Source of the DNA: Natronobacillus azotifigens
Lineage (GTDB): Bacteria; Bacillota; Bacilli; Bacillales; Amphibacillaceae
Direction of reading: 5' to 3'
DNA length: 57,290 nt
NCBI RefSeq assembly: GCF_026805325.1
Contig: NZ_JAPRAT010000025.1
Span: 1 to 57,290, forward strand
Below, piece by piece: positions 25,942 through 36,689 of the stretch. Each line of letters begins with the position of its first letter. Position 1 is the first letter of the stretch. The notes under the pieces were generated by a model. It did not search any database. It worked only from the letters and a program-made list of their open reading frames with translations, and had not been told where the DNA came from. Position numbers and translations under genes: made by a program.

Positions 25942-26110
25942 ATTAAAGTTCTTTTCTTTTTTTAATTCTTTTTTTGGCATAAAAGAAAGGGGCAACGGAA
26001 GTTAAAGACGGCGTCCGTGGAAAGCGACCGTCTTTAACTGGAGTGTCCGCGCAGGTACTGTGTAGAATCTTTTGAAGATCTGGTGAACTTTCCCGTTTTT
26101 TCTTAAGTAA
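25942..26110 (-). repeat. Repeat family C, copy 1 (inverted)
   Basis: On the minus strand it reads GGGAAAGTTC, CTTCTACACAGTACCTGC, CAGTTAAAGACGGTCGCTTTCCACGG, in the same order as 44940-45025. It contains a 12-bp perfect inverted repeat (AGTTAAAGACGG/CCGTCTTTAACT at about 26000-26040). Its GC content is higher than its surroundings. Elements with a CGCTTTCC...GGGCGG core are common in Bacillaceae genomes. Confidence 0.65.
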
Positions 26111-26467
26111 GAATAGATAAGAGACCACTTTCTGCCAAGAGTTAGAATTATTGTGCGTTTATATTTCGTTTACGTCTAACTGAACTTATGTGCTTACATC
26201 TGAAAAATATTATCCTGATTATATCTAGATGGATAAAGAGGTTAGAGGGGGGACAAAATCACAATTTTATTTTGCCGATATGTAAAGCAAGTTCTTGGAT
26301 GAAGTGGGAATAATATAATATAATTATGTTTAACTTATATAAATAAAGACCATTGGGAGGTTGTTTATTGAATTAGTACAGATGATTGAAAATTAGGTAA
26401 CAGAATGTTTTTTCGACATTTTAAATTATTTTGTTTAAAAAATAAGAAAGTTATTGTTGCAAAGTAA

Positions 26468-26496
26468 TTGACGGGTTCGGAACAATAAGCTAAACT
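26468..26496 (+). promoter_or_regulatory. sigma-A promoter of the pdhABCD operon
   Basis: TTGACG, a 17-base spacer and TAAACT. Transcription would start near 26503 and give a leader of about 185 bases before pdhA. Confidence 0.7.
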
Positions 26497-26640
26497 AAGA
26501 ATTGAACCAACATTGTACTAATGAACATACAGATCTTCTGTGTAACAGTTTTACATAGAATAAAAAAAAGATTAAAAAAAGTTGTGAAGGGGTATTGTAT
26601 GGGTAGGTACAATTCTGTTCGATTTCTCGATTTATGATGA

Positions 26641-27774
<1,134 letters not shown>

Positions 27775-27777
27775 ATC

Positions 27778-28755
27778 ATGGCTCAAATGACAATGATTCA
27801 AGCAATCACAGATGGGTTGCGAACTGAACTTAAAAATGATGAAAATGTATTAGTTTTTGGAGAAGATGTTGGTCAAAATGGTGGTGTTTTCCGTGCTACA
27901 GAAGGTTTGCAAAGTGAATTTGGAGAAGACCGTGTTTTTGACACTCCTTTAGCAGAATCCGGAATCGGTGGATTAGCAATTGGTTTAGCAACACAAGGGT
28001 TCCGTCCAGTACCAGAAATCCAGTTTTTTGGGTTCGTATATGAAGTTATGGATTCAATCAGTGGTCAAATGGCTCGTTTGCGTTATCGTTCAGGTAATAC
28101 AGTGAATATGCCAATTACAATTCGTTCACCTTTTGGTGGAGGTGTACATACACCTGAAATGCATGCGGATTCGTTAGAAGGTTTAATGGCACAACAACCT
28201 GGATTAAAAGTTGTTATTCCATCAAATCCATACGATGCAAAAGGTTTAATTATTTCCTCTATTCGTGATAATGATCCGGTAATATTTTTAGAGCACATGA
28301 AATTATACCGTTCATTCCGCGATGAAGTACCAGAAGAAGCATATACGGTTGAGCTAGGTAAAGCTAATGTTACTCGTGATGGTAAAGACGTAACATTAAT
28401 TGCCTATGGTGCAATGGTTCAGGCTTCAATGAAAGCAGCAGAAGAACTTGAAAAAGACGGTATTGATGCAGAAGTAATTGATTTACGTACAATTGCTCCA
28501 CTTGATGTGGAAACAATTGTTGAATCAGTGAAGAAAACTGGTCGTGCGGTAGTTATTCAAGAGGCACAACGTCAAGCAGGGATCGCTTCGCAAATCGTGG
28601 CGGAGATTCAAGAACGAGCTATTTTGTATTTGGAAGCACCAGTTTTACGTGTAGCTGCTCCAGATACCGTTTATGCCTTTACGCAGGCTGAAGAAATTTG
28701 GTTACCAAATCACAAAGATATTGTTGAAAAAGTAAACGCAGTAATTAACTATTAA
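27778..28755 (+). CDS. pdhB: Pyruvate dehydrogenase E1 beta subunit
   Basis: Beta chain of the E1 component, 325 residues. It has a transketolase-type pyrimidine-binding domain ([19 protein letters not shown], with GEDV glutamate and the [22 protein letters not shown] segment) and a C-terminal domain ([15 protein letters not shown]...[10 protein letters not shown]). ATG 27778 follows AAAGGAGTCGAAGTAGATC inside the end of pdhA; the genes are 3 bp apart. It continues the pdh operon. Confidence 0.97.
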   Translation: MAQMTMIQAITDGLRTELKNDENVLVFGEDVGQNGGVFRATEGLQSEFGEDRVFDTPLAESGIGGLAIGLATQGFRPVPEIQFFGFVYEVMDSISGQMARLRYRSGNTVNMPITIRSPFGGGVHTPEMHADSLEGLMAQQPGLKVVIPSNPYDAKGLIISSIRDNDPVIFLEHMKLYRSFRDEVPEEAYTVELGKANVTRDGKDVTLIAYGAMVQASMKAAEELEKDGIDAEVIDLRTIAPLDVETIVESVKKTGRAVVIQEAQRQAGIASQIVAEIQERAILYLEAPVLRVAAPDTVYAFTQAEEIWLPNHKDIVEKVNAVINY

Positions 28756-28783
28756 TCGGAAATTGAATAGGAGGTAAGCTCAA

Positions 28784-30397
28784 ATGGCGTTTGAATTTAA
28801 ATTGCCTGACATAGGTGAAGGTATTCACGAAGGTGAAATCGTCAAATGGTTTGTCAAAGCTGGTGATGAACTGAAAGAGGATGACGTACTTTGTGAAGTT
28901 CAAAATGATAAAGCAGTAGTTGAGATTCCGTCCCCTGTAGAAGGTACGGTCAAAGAGATACATTTCGAAGAAGGTTCTGTAGCAACTGTAGGTGAAACGA
29001 TCGTTACTATAGAAGCAGAAGGTTACGAAGATAATGAATCAGAAACAACTGACTCTGGTGATAACAAGGAAGAATCCACCGAGGAAACATCTTCTGATGC
29101 TAGTAAAGGAGTTTTTGAATTTAAACTACCTGATATTGGTGAAGGAATTCACGAAGGTGAAATCGTCAAATGGTTTGTCAAAGCTGGTGATGAACTGAAA
29201 GAGGATGACGTGCTTTGTGAAGTTCAGAATGATAAAGCCGTGGTAGAGATTCCATCTCCTGTAGAAGGTACAGTGAAAGAAGTACATTTTGAAGAGGGAT
29301 CAGTAGCAACTGTAGGTCAAACGATTGTTTCTATCTATGCAGAAGGTTATGCATCCGAAGAAAAAACAGATTCTACATCAGACAAAGAAGCTACAGAAGC
29401 AAAGACATCGAAATCAGAAGAAAAAGAAGAGCAATCTAGTTCAAGTCAGCGCGTCATTGCCATGCCGTCTGTACGAAAATATGCACGTGATAATAATGTT
29501 AAAATCGGTAATGTAAAAGGTTCTGGAAAAAGTGGTCGTGTGTTAAAAGAAGATATTGATGCTTATTTAAATGGTGATCAAGAATCATCAACAGCAACAG
29601 AATCCTCTGCATCTAGTGAGGCGAAAACAATCATTAGTGAAACAAAACAAGAATCAAAATCAGCTGCGAAACAAACAAGTTCGCCAACTGGTGATTTACC
29701 AGAAACACGTGAAAAAATGTCTGGTATCCGTAAATCTATTGCAAATGCAATGGTGAATTCTAAACATAAAGCTCCGCATGTTACGTTACATGATGAGATC
29801 GATGTTACAGAACTTGTAGCTCATCGTAAGAAATTCAAACCAGTTGCTGCCGAAAAAGATATTAAATTAACATACTTGCCATATGTTGTTAAAGCACTTG
29901 TTTCAGCACTGAAAGAATTCCCAATTATCAATGCATCTATTGATGATGAAACGGATGAAATTGTATATAAACATTATTACAATGTAGGTATCGCTGCTGA
30001 CACAGACAAAGGTTTATTAGTACCTGTTGTAAAAGATGCCGATAAGAAGTCTATATTTGCTATTTCTAAAGAAATTAATCAATTAGCGAAAAAGGCTCAG
30101 GAAGGTAAATTATCTCCAGATGAAATGAAAGGTGCTTCTTGTACCATTACTAATATTGGATCAGCAGGCGGACAATGGTTTACACCTGTTATTAATTATC
30201 CGGAAGCAGCAATACTTGGAATCGGACGTATTGCTGAAAAACCAGTGGTTAAAGATGGAGAGATTGTTGTAGCTCCAGTGTTAGCATTATCATTAAGCTT
30301 TGATCACCGCATTGTTGATGGTGCAACAGCACAGTATGCATTAAATCAAATAAAACGTTTATTAAACGATCCACAATTAATTATGATGGAGGCGTAG
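28784..30397 (+). CDS. pdhC: Pyruvate dehydrogenase E2, two lipoyl domains
   Basis: Dihydrolipoyl acetyltransferase core of the complex, 537 residues, about 95 longer than B. subtilis PdhC. Two lipoyl domains (residues 1-80 and 110-188) carry lipoyl lysines Lys43 and Lys151 in [11 protein letters not shown]; they are almost identical in protein and DNA at an offset of 324 bp. Acidic/Ser-rich linkers follow each. The subunit-binding domain is at about 226-262 ([13 protein letters not shown]...[10 protein letters not shown]), and the catalytic domain ends with [13 protein letters not shown], which has the HxxxDG catalytic histidine. GGAGGTAAGC precedes the ATG. Confidence 0.97.
   Translation: MAFEFKLPDIGEGIHEGEIVKWFVKAGDELKEDDVLCEVQNDKAVVEIPSPVEGTVKEIHFEEGSVATVGETIVTIEAEGYEDNESETTDSGDNKEESTEETSSDASKGVFEFKLPDIGEGIHEGEIVKWFVKAGDELKEDDVLCEVQNDKAVVEIPSPVEGTVKEVHFEEGSVATVGQTIVSIYAEGYASEEKTDSTSDKEATEAKTSKSEEKEEQSSSSQRVIAMPSVRKYARDNNVKIGNVKGSGKSGRVLKEDIDAYLNGDQESSTATESSASSEAKTIISETKQESKSAAKQTSSPTGDLPETREKMSGIRKSIANAMVNSKHKAPHVTLHDEIDVTELVAHRKKFKPVAAEKDIKLTYLPYVVKALVSALKEFPIINASIDDETDEIVYKHYYNVGIAADTDKGLLVPVVKDADKKSIFAISKEINQLAKKAQEGKLSPDEMKGASCTITNIGSAGGQWFTPVINYPEAAILGIGRIAEKPVVKDGEIVVAPVLALSLSFDHRIVDGATAQYALNQIKRLLNDPQLIMMEA
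28793..29354 (+). repeat. Intragenic tandem duplication of the lipoyl domain
   Basis: Two units of about 238 bp (28793-29030 and 29117-29354), offset by 324 bp. Long stretches are the same at the DNA level, including a run of more than 60 identical bases; most differences are third-position. Function is described under pdhC. Confidence 0.9.
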
Positions 30398-30401
30398 TTC
30401 T

Positions 30402-31811
30402 ATGGTAGTTGGAGATTTCGCAATTGAGATAGATACATTAGTAGTTGGAGCGGGACCGGGTGGCTATGTTGCTGCTATCCGGGCCGCTCAAACTGGTCAA
30501 AAAGTTACAATCGTTGATAAGGGTGCACTTGGAGGAGTTTGTTTGAACGTTGGTTGTATTCCTTCAAAAGCACTAATTCAAGCAGGTCACCGTTTTGAAG
30601 AAGCGCATGGTGCTGATGAAATGGGTATTAAATCTGACAATGTAACGGTCGATTTTTCTAAAGTGCAAAAGTGGAAAGATAAAGTAGTGAATAAATTAAC
30701 GAGTGGTGTTGAATCGTTATTAAAGGGAAATAAAATTGACATCGTTAGTGGAGAAGTGTATTTTGTGGATAAAAATACGGTTCGCATCATGGACGAAAAA
30801 AATTCTCAAACATACACATTCAACAATTGTATTATTGCAACTGGCTCGACGCCAATTGAAATTCCAACCTTTAAATATTCAGATCGCATTATAGATTCTA
30901 CTGGTGCATTGAATTTAAAAGAAATTCCTAAAAAGCTGATTGTTATTGGCGGTGGCTACGTAGGTACAGAACTTGGTACATCTTATGCCAACTTTGGTAC
31001 AGAAGTAACAATCCTTGAAGGTGCTGATGAGATTTTAGGTGGCTTTGAATCGGATATGTCCTCGATTGTTAAACGTCATTTAAAGAAGAAAAACGTTAAG
31101 ATTGTTACAAATGCGATGGCGAAAAAATCAGAAGTGACGGATGACTCTGTAAAAGTTACCTATGAAGTGAAAGGTAAAGAAGAAACGATTGAAGCTGATT
31201 ATGTACTGGTAACCGTTGGACGCTACCCAAATACAGCAGATATTGGTTTAGAACAAGTAGGAATTGATATGGATGATCGTGGTTTAGTTAAAATCGATAA
31301 ACAATGCCGTACCAATATTGACAATATTTATGCCATTGGTGACATTGTAGCTGGACCGCCACTTGCGCATAAAGCTTCTTATGAAGGGAAAATAGCAGCA
31401 GAAGCTATCGCAGGTGATAAATCAGAGATTGATTATAATGGTATTCCAGCTGTTGTATTCTCTGAACCTGAACTTGCTACAGTTGGGTATACTCAAGCAG
31501 ATGCAGAAAAAGCCGGCTTTGAGGTTATTACATCGAAATTCCCGTTTGCAGCAAATGGCCGTGCATTATCACTTGGAAGTGGTGATGGGTTTGTAAAACT
31601 AGTTACAAGAAAAGAAGATGGTTTAGTATTAGGAGCACAAATTGCTGGTACCAATGCTAGTGATATGATTTCAGAGCTAGGATTAGCTATTGAAGCAGGT
31701 ATGTCCGCGGAAGACTTAGCGATGACGATTCATGCTCACCCAACTCTTGGTGAAATTACGATGGAGGCAGCCGAGGTTGCTATGGGTACTCCTATTCATA
31801 TCGTCAAATAA
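30402..31811 (+). CDS. pdhD: Dihydrolipoyl dehydrogenase, E3 of pyruvate dehydrogenase
   Basis: FAD/NAD disulfide oxidoreductase that reoxidises dihydrolipoamide; shared with other 2-oxo acid complexes. The 469-residue protein has FAD motif [13 protein letters not shown], the redox pair Cys47/Cys52 in [17 protein letters not shown] motif [12 protein letters not shown], and the C-terminal HAHPTLGE with the catalytic His-Glu. ATG 30402 overlaps the ribosome site GATGGAGGCG at the end of pdhC, 4 bp away. Last gene of the operon; a terminator follows. Confidence 0.97.
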   Translation: MVVGDFAIEIDTLVVGAGPGGYVAAIRAAQTGQKVTIVDKGALGGVCLNVGCIPSKALIQAGHRFEEAHGADEMGIKSDNVTVDFSKVQKWKDKVVNKLTSGVESLLKGNKIDIVSGEVYFVDKNTVRIMDEKNSQTYTFNNCIIATGSTPIEIPTFKYSDRIIDSTGALNLKEIPKKLIVIGGGYVGTELGTSYANFGTEVTILEGADEILGGFESDMSSIVKRHLKKKNVKIVTNAMAKKSEVTDDSVKVTYEVKGKEETIEADYVLVTVGRYPNTADIGLEQVGIDMDDRGLVKIDKQCRTNIDNIYAIGDIVAGPPLAHKASYEGKIAAEAIAGDKSEIDYNGIPAVVFSEPELATVGYTQADAEKAGFEVITSKFPFAANGRALSLGSGDGFVKLVTRKEDGLVLGAQIAGTNASDMISELGLAIEAGMSAEDLAMTIHAHPTLGEITMEAAEVAMGTPIHIVK

Positions 31812-31828
31812 CGTTTTCGTTACAATAG

Positions 31829-31868
31829 AACATTCACGATTTAGTTTTTCTAATCGTGGATGTTTTAT
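31829..31868 (+). terminator. pdh operon terminator
   Basis: ACATTCACGATTTAG pairs with CTAATCGTGGATGT around a T-rich loop, followed by TTTTATTTTT. Confidence 0.8.
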
Positions 31869-31925
31869 TTTTATTTTTCAATTATAATGGAAATATCATT
31901 TCAAAAACATCACGGAGGTCATACG

Positions 31926-32795
31926 ATGAAAAAAACGATTCAATATATAATACTAGCTGCCCTGGTTACTATACTGTTCGCTTGTCAAAATAATGAACAA
32001 GATATACCTGAGACAGAAACTGAAGAACAAGAAGATATCAATAATGACGATAACCATAACCAAAGCGAGGAGGATATCGATCAAGAAGTGTCTGTGGGGG
32101 ACGAAGAAGATGAGTCCGAAGAGGAAGTGGATGAGCCTAGTCAAACAGTAGATGTAGAATACGAAATTAACCCTGTGTCTTGGAGTGTTGATCCTTTAAC
32201 AGAAGAGGTCAATGAAGAAGTGGTTTTGTTAACCATTGATGATGCTCCAGACGGAAATGCTTTAAAAATGGCAGAAGATTTGGCAGAATTAGATGCCAAA
32301 GCAATTTTCTTTGTTAATGGTCACTTTCTTCAAACAGAGGAAGAACAGGAAATATTACGGCAAATTCATGAGTTAGGTTTTGCTATAGGTAACCACACAT
32401 ACACACATCCCAATCTAAATGATTTGTCCGAGGAGGAGCAACGGGATGAAATTGTTGGGCTGAATGATTTGGTTGAAGAGATTATCGATGAGCGGCCAGT
32501 ATTTTTTCGAGCACCATTTGGAGCGAATACCGATATGTCTCATCAGTTAGCTGAAGAAGAGGGTATGGTTGTGATGAACTGGACATATGGCTATGACTGG
32601 GAAGCTGAATATCGTGATAAGGAAGCATTAGCAGATATTATGGTAAACAGCCCTTATTTGCGCAATGGTGCGAATCTGTTAATGCATGATCGTGATTGGA
32701 CAGCTGAAGCACTACCCGATATTGTAATTGGGTTACGTGAAAAAGGTTATGAAATTATCGACCCTCTTGCTATAAAAATACCAAACCAGAGCTAA
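31926..32795 (+). CDS. Polysaccharide deacetylase-like lipoprotein (CE4 family)
   Basis: A 289-residue lipoprotein: lipobox LFAC, a very acidic linker of about 70 residues, then a NodB-homology domain. The CE4 motifs are present in order: TIDDAPDG (usual TFDDGP), HTYTH metal ligands, RAPFG, YGYDW and LLMHD, so catalytic activity is likely. Substrate would be a wall glycan such as N-acetylglucosamine in peptidoglycan. GGAGGT at 31914-31919 selects ATG 31926. It lies between pdhD and speA, where B. subtilis has other genes. Confidence 0.85.
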   Translation: MKKTIQYIILAALVTILFACQNNEQDIPETETEEQEDINNDDNHNQSEEDIDQEVSVGDEEDESEEEVDEPSQTVDVEYEINPVSWSVDPLTEEVNEEVVLLTIDDAPDGNALKMAEDLAELDAKAIFFVNGHFLQTEEEQEILRQIHELGFAIGNHTYTHPNLNDLSEEEQRDEIVGLNDLVEEIIDERPVFFRAPFGANTDMSHQLAEEEGMVVMNWTYGYDWEAEYRDKEALADIMVNSPYLRNGANLLMHDRDWTAEALPDIVIGLREKGYEIIDPLAIKIPNQS

Positions 32796-32815
32796 TAGCT
32801 CTGGTTTTTGTTTGG
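32781..32815 (+). terminator. Terminator overlapping the deacetylase stop codon
   Basis: AACCAGAGCTA and TAGCTCTGGTT form a stem with T5; the stop codon TAA lies in it. An outer ATACCAAAC/GTTTGGTAT stem encloses it. Confidence 0.8.
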
Positions 32816-32820
32816 TATCG

Positions 32821-34296
32821 TTAAAAGATAGCTTTCATTTCTTTAATAACATGAATTTTTTGTAAATTTTGATCTTCTAGTCCTTGAACGGGAAGCCCAG
32901 CTTCTAAATTTTGCTCAATATAATTAATATTCTCTTTCGTAATGATTTCTCCTGGAATAAAAATAGGAATTCCGGGTGGGTAAACCATGATGGATTCAGC
33001 ACTTATTCTACCAATAGCATGTTTCAACGGTATTATTTCTGTTTCTGCATAAAAAGCATCTCGTGGAGATAAACTCAAAACAGGAATAGGAGGAACGGTA
33101 ACATGGACCGTTCGATCTGTCGCGGCAGGCTTATAAGACTTAGCCAATGCTTGTAAAGCACTTAAGAGTATGTCTGTTTGTTCTGTAGTATCTCCAGGTG
33201 TAATAATACACAGAATATTATACATATCTGACAGTTCCACTTCAATTTGATAATTCTTTCGTAGCCATAGTTCAACATCGTAACCAGTAATACCTAATTC
33301 TTTCACCGAAACAATTAATTTACTTGGGTCATAATCATAGGTAGCTTCCGTTCCTAATATTTCAGCTCCAGGACAATATAGGTAAGGAATTTGGTTTATA
33401 GCAGCTCGGACCTTTTGAGCGAGATGAATCGTTTGTGTAAGTAACTGTTGCCCTTGGATCGCTAATTGTTTTCTCGCCACATCAAGTGATGCTAATAATA
33501 AATAGGATGTTGATGTCGTAGTTAACATTGATAACACGGTTTGCACTCGCTGTTTGGAAACAAGGCCTTCTTTACCATTTAACACCGAGCTTTGGGTGAG
33601 AGACCCTCCTAATTTGTGCACGCTCGTTGCTGCAAGATCTGCACCTGCCTCCATTGCAGACAATGGTAGATCTTGATGAAAATGAATGTGAACCCCATGT
33701 GCTTCATCTACTAGTACAGGAACCCTGTGTTGGTGAGCTATCGTTACAATGTTTTTTAAGTCGGCTGCGATACCGAAATAGGTTGGATTAATTACAAATA
33801 CTGCTTTTGCATCGGGATGTGTAAGTAGGGCTTTTTCAACTGCATTTGGTGTAATACCATGGGCGATCCCTAATAATGGATCTAACTCTGGATGAATAAA
33901 AATTGGTATCGCACCGGAAAAGATAATGGCGGACGTTACTGATTTATGAATGTTTCTAGGTACAATGATTTTATCTCCTGGTTGACAAACAGAAAGAATC
34001 ATCGCCATAATCGGACTGCTTGTCCCTTGTACGGAAAAGAAAGTATAATCTGCTCCAAAAGCACTTGCAGCCAGTTCCTCTGCTTCTTTAATCATCCCGT
34101 GTGGATGATGTAAGTCATCTAATGGAGCGATATTGATTAAATCTATGGACAGGGCATTGTCACCGATAAACTGACGAAAAGTTGGATCCATGCCATTTCC
34201 TTTTTTATGACCAGGTATATGAAAAGGGATCGGATTCTTTTTTACGTGCTCTACAAGCCCGGTGAATAAAGGTGTATTAGTTTGTGCTTGCATCAT
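32821..34296 (-). CDS. speA: Arginine decarboxylase SpeA (Orn/Lys/Arg decarboxylase family)
   Basis: PLP enzyme making agmatine from arginine, the first step of polyamine synthesis in Bacillus. The 491-residue protein has the internal aldehyde lysine in SVHKLGGSLTQSS, substrate/PLP blocks FHIPGHKKGNG, FFSVQGTSSPIMAM and VDEAHGVHIHF. AAAGGAGCAACC selects ATG 34296 rather than the longer open frame to 34335. Function by family could also be lysine decarboxylase; the position before yktA-yktC supports SpeA. Confidence 0.9.
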   Translation of the reverse strand: MMQAQTNTPLFTGLVEHVKKNPIPFHIPGHKKGNGMDPTFRQFIGDNALSIDLINIAPLDDLHHPHGMIKEAEELAASAFGADYTFFSVQGTSSPIMAMILSVCQPGDKIIVPRNIHKSVTSAIIFSGAIPIFIHPELDPLLGIAHGITPNAVEKALLTHPDAKAVFVINPTYFGIAADLKNIVTIAHQHRVPVLVDEAHGVHIHFHQDLPLSAMEAGADLAATSVHKLGGSLTQSSVLNGKEGLVSKQRVQTVLSMLTTTSTSYLLLASLDVARKQLAIQGQQLLTQTIHLAQKVRAAINQIPYLYCPGAEILGTEATYDYDPSKLIVSVKELGITGYDVELWLRKNYQIEVELSDMYNILCIITPGDTTEQTDILLSALQALAKSYKPAATDRTVHVTVPPIPVLSLSPRDAFYAETEIIPLKHAIGRISAESIMVYPPGIPIFIPGEIITKENINYIEQNLEAGLPVQGLEDQNLQKIHVIKEMKAIF

Positions 34297-34410
34297 GGTT
34301 GCTCCTTTGTATAAAATATAGTTGCTTGAAAGCAAAAGAATTATAGCAAATTTTTGTCTGAATTGCTATTCTTTTTTATCGTTTTAGTATAGGGAAGGAA
34401 GGTATGATCT

Positions 34411-34677
34411 ATGCAGTATAGCTATCCAATCGACGAGACTTGGTCAACCCAAGAAACAATAAAAGTAGTTGAATTTTTAGCTCTAGTTGAAAAGGTGTAT
34501 CAAGTGAGTGTGCCAGCTCAACAAATTTTAAGTAGTTATCAGCAGTTTAAACAAGTTGTTCCGAGTATGAGTGAAGAAAAAACCATCGGAAGAGATTTTG
34601 AAGCTTCAACTGGCTTTTCTATTTATCGTACGGTAAAGTTGGCTAAAGAAAATAAGGATAAAAAAATTAAACTGTAA
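34411..34677 (+). CDS. yktA: UPF0223 family protein YktA
   Basis: An 88-residue, mostly helical cytosolic protein of the UPF0223 family; function unknown. The ending GRDFEASTGFSIYRTVKLAKE is family-typical. GGGAAGGAAGG lies ahead of the ATG. It is divergent from speA and followed by its own terminator; suhB comes next, and yktB of B. subtilis is missing. Confidence 0.87.
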   Translation: MQYSYPIDETWSTQETIKVVEFLALVEKVYQVSVPAQQILSSYQQFKQVVPSMSEEKTIGRDFEASTGFSIYRTVKLAKENKDKKIKL

Positions 34678-34684
34678 GCCATGA

Positions 34685-34714
34685 TAAAAAGCTGCCCATT
34701 TGTGCAGCTTTTTT
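34685..34714 (+). terminator. yktA terminator
   Basis: AAAAGCTGC pairs with GCAGCTTTT around CCATTTGT, with T6. Confidence 0.85.
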
Positions 34715-34826
34715 AGATTATTTTTACGATTATTTTAACACAAATGGCTGTATGAAAGACAGCGGTATGCATCTTAAATCGTTGTCTGATACAATAAACA
34801 AAAGACATAAAGTGGAGGATGAATAG

Positions 34827-35630
34827 ATGAAAAATTTTGATCGATACACAGTATTTGAACAGGCAAAACAGTGGGTATATGAGGCAGGTGAAATTATTCG
34901 AGCTTCCATCGATAAAAAATTGACTGTGGATACCAAGTCAAATCCAAATGATCTTGTTACAGAAATGGATAAAAAGATTGAAAAATATTTTGCTGACGAA
35001 ATTAGGAGTACATATCCTACACATCGAATTTTAGCTGAAGAAGGTTACGGAGATGAATTAAAAGGACTAGAAGGCATTGTCTGGATTATTGATCCAATTG
35101 ATGGGACAATGAATTTTGTTCATCAGAAACGAAATTTTGCCATATCTGTGGCTATCTATCAAGAAGGGATAGGAGAAATTGGTTTGATTTATGATGTAAT
35201 GGCCAATGTTCTTTATCATGCTATTCGAGGAGAAGGAGCGTTTAAAGACGCAGTTCGTTTACAACCACTAACACAGGACCTTAAACTATCAGAGTCCATT
35301 TTACTAATAAATAGTATATGGTGTGCGGAGAATAGTAAAGTTAATGAAAAGAAAATCCAAGAATTGACAAGTTTAGTGCGAGGGACTCGTGCATATGGCT
35401 CTGCTGCTTTGGAGTTTGCTAGTGTAGCAGAAGGGATCATCGACGGTTACCTATCTATGCAACTACAGCCATGGGACTTTGCGGCTGGAGTGATTTTAGT
35501 TAATGAGGTTGGCGGAGTGACTCTCCATGCAAGTGGTAGACCACTAAATTTATTAGGGAGTAATCCGATATTTACAGGCAACCAACAGATAAAAGATGAG
35601 ATTATTGAGAAATATATAGAGTTGAAATAA
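34827..35630 (+). CDS. suhB: Inositol monophosphatase family protein (SuhB/YktC)
   Basis: A 267-residue magnesium-dependent phosphatase. Metal motifs are LAEEGYGDE, WIIDPIDGTMNFVH and the C-terminal PWDFAAGVILVNEVGG. It would hydrolyse inositol phosphate or related sugar phosphates; B. subtilis YktC has inositol monophosphatase activity. ATG 34827 follows GTGGAGGATGAAT. An extended -10 (TGATACAAT) occurs about 40 bases upstream. It converges on ylaI through a shared hairpin. Confidence 0.92.
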   Translation: MKNFDRYTVFEQAKQWVYEAGEIIRASIDKKLTVDTKSNPNDLVTEMDKKIEKYFADEIRSTYPTHRILAEEGYGDELKGLEGIVWIIDPIDGTMNFVHQKRNFAISVAIYQEGIGEIGLIYDVMANVLYHAIRGEGAFKDAVRLQPLTQDLKLSESILLINSIWCAENSKVNEKKIQELTSLVRGTRAYGSAALEFASVAEGIIDGYLSMQLQPWDFAAGVILVNEVGGVTLHASGRPLNLLGSNPIFTGNQQIKDEIIEKYIELK

Positions 35631-35635
35631 GAAGA

Positions 35636-35676
35636 AGATGAAGATCCTATTATCGGATAAAAGGATCTTCATCTTT
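35636..35676. terminator. Shared terminator, overlaps the end of ylaI
   Basis: AGATGAAGATCCT and AGGATCTTCATCT form a 13-bp perfect stem; T-rich after it on both strands. The loop contains the ylaI stop codon and the right arm encodes its last residues. Confidence 0.82.
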
Positions 35677-35856
35677 ATTTTCTTTGAATAATTGAAATTT
35701 ACCCGTTGCATGGCGTTGGTTTGTTTTTTTACCAATTCGGTCCGTACAGGTTGGGCATAAATATAAATGTTTACGACGATTACGTAACCGCTTAGCTAAT
35801 GGTGAATCCGTATCAATCGTATCAATACTATCGCATATTGGGCATTTTACGTCCAT
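35650..35856 (-). CDS. ylaI: YlaI family zinc-ribbon protein
   Basis: A 68-residue protein of the YlaI/DUF2197 family with CPIC at residues 5-8 and CPTC at 34-37, a probable zinc ribbon. The segment DSPLAKRLRNRRKHLYLCPTC is the family block. Function unknown. The ATG at 35856 follows AGAGGTGACTACAT. Its final codons form one arm of the shared terminator, an economy seen directly in the sequence. Confidence 0.88.
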   Translation of the reverse strand: MDVKCPICDSIDTIDTDSPLAKRLRNRRKHLYLCPTCTDRIGKKTNQRHATGKFQLFKENKDEDPFIR

Positions 35857-36016
35857 TATTATGTAGTCACCTCTAAAAGTATTGGAAATTGAAATTGATG
35901 TTACACCTATTTTATCATAGCTTGAGCGAATTTGGTAACTCTTTAGCGAAAGCTGTTTGATTTTTAACTATTTAGGGAATATTTATGTATATTAAGCAAA
36001 GAAAGGTTTGATAAAA

Positions 36017-36271
36017 TTGAGGAAAAATATATTCTTTGTATTCGTTGCAATATGTGCATCTATTGTTACTTATTTGATGATGGATCAAGAGAAGCGCAAA
36101 CGATTCTTATCTCGATTTCATGATTTTATGGTAGGTATAAAACTGAAAAAAAATGAAGGCTTTCCAATTGATGCAGCAGGCGATCCGGCATTAGACAATT
36201 TAGATAATGCGGATATGGTAAGTGAAGGTTCTCAATTTGGCGTTCAATATTATAACAAAGTAAAGAAATAG
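36017..36271 (+). CDS. Small hypothetical membrane protein, 84 residues
   Basis: The product has one N-terminal membrane helix (residues 4-21, ending YLMMDQEKRKR), a basic region and an acidic C-terminal part (DAAGDPALDNLDNADMVSEG). It may be a small single-pass protein with its tail in the cytosol. Start chosen at TTG 36017, as AAAGG stands 10 bases ahead; TTG 36008 in frame is too close to the same site. Family not recognised; position before ylaN suggests a small Bacillaceae-specific gene. Confidence 0.6.
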   Translation: MRKNIFFVFVAICASIVTYLMMDQEKRKRFLSRFHDFMVGIKLKKNEGFPIDAAGDPALDNLDNADMVSEGSQFGVQYYNKVKK

Positions 36272-36689
36272 GTTATGAAATTATCTGAGCAGATTCGTAA
36301 TTCTTCAACAATAGTTTTCTTTTATTATTGAAAGAACTAGCTAAATTTTTTCGTTGTTTGGTTCATATTGACAGTAGGACATGATGTTAGACAAGCGCTT
36401 GCTTTTCAATCATCATGTCCATGTATCTCGTGATTTAAAGAAAAAAAAGGAAGATCCAAACTCCATTGATTTTTATCGCTTCATTTTCATTGAAACTAAT
36501 GAATCCTTTTCTACCCCAAACATATTCTTGTATTTGTTCATTCCAAACTATTTAATTACCTGTTACGAAAGAAAACTACTGATGAATTTTTTAAGAATAA
36601 ACAGGTAGTTTTGACGATTCAACTTGCAATTTTAGCATGTAGAAGCTAATATGAATAGAAGGAGTATCTTATTTTGAGGGGGATTGGAT
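36272..36689. other. 418-bp intergenic region with a dyad
   Basis: Contains a long dyad, GGACATGATG at 36377-36386 with CATCATGTCC at 36412-36421, whose loop includes a CAAGCGCTTG palindrome. A 75-codon open frame (36381-36608) covers the dyad but has no ribosome site and odd composition, so I do not call it. Confidence 0.5.

Noticed and set aside
25943..26128. 61-codon minus-strand frame after ykyA
   Set aside because: Lies within a repeat-C copy, so it reflects the repeat rather than a gene.
36381..36608. 75-codon plus-strand open frame between the small membrane protein gene and ylaN
   Set aside because: No ribosome binding site, unusual composition, and it overlaps a dyad; likely chance.
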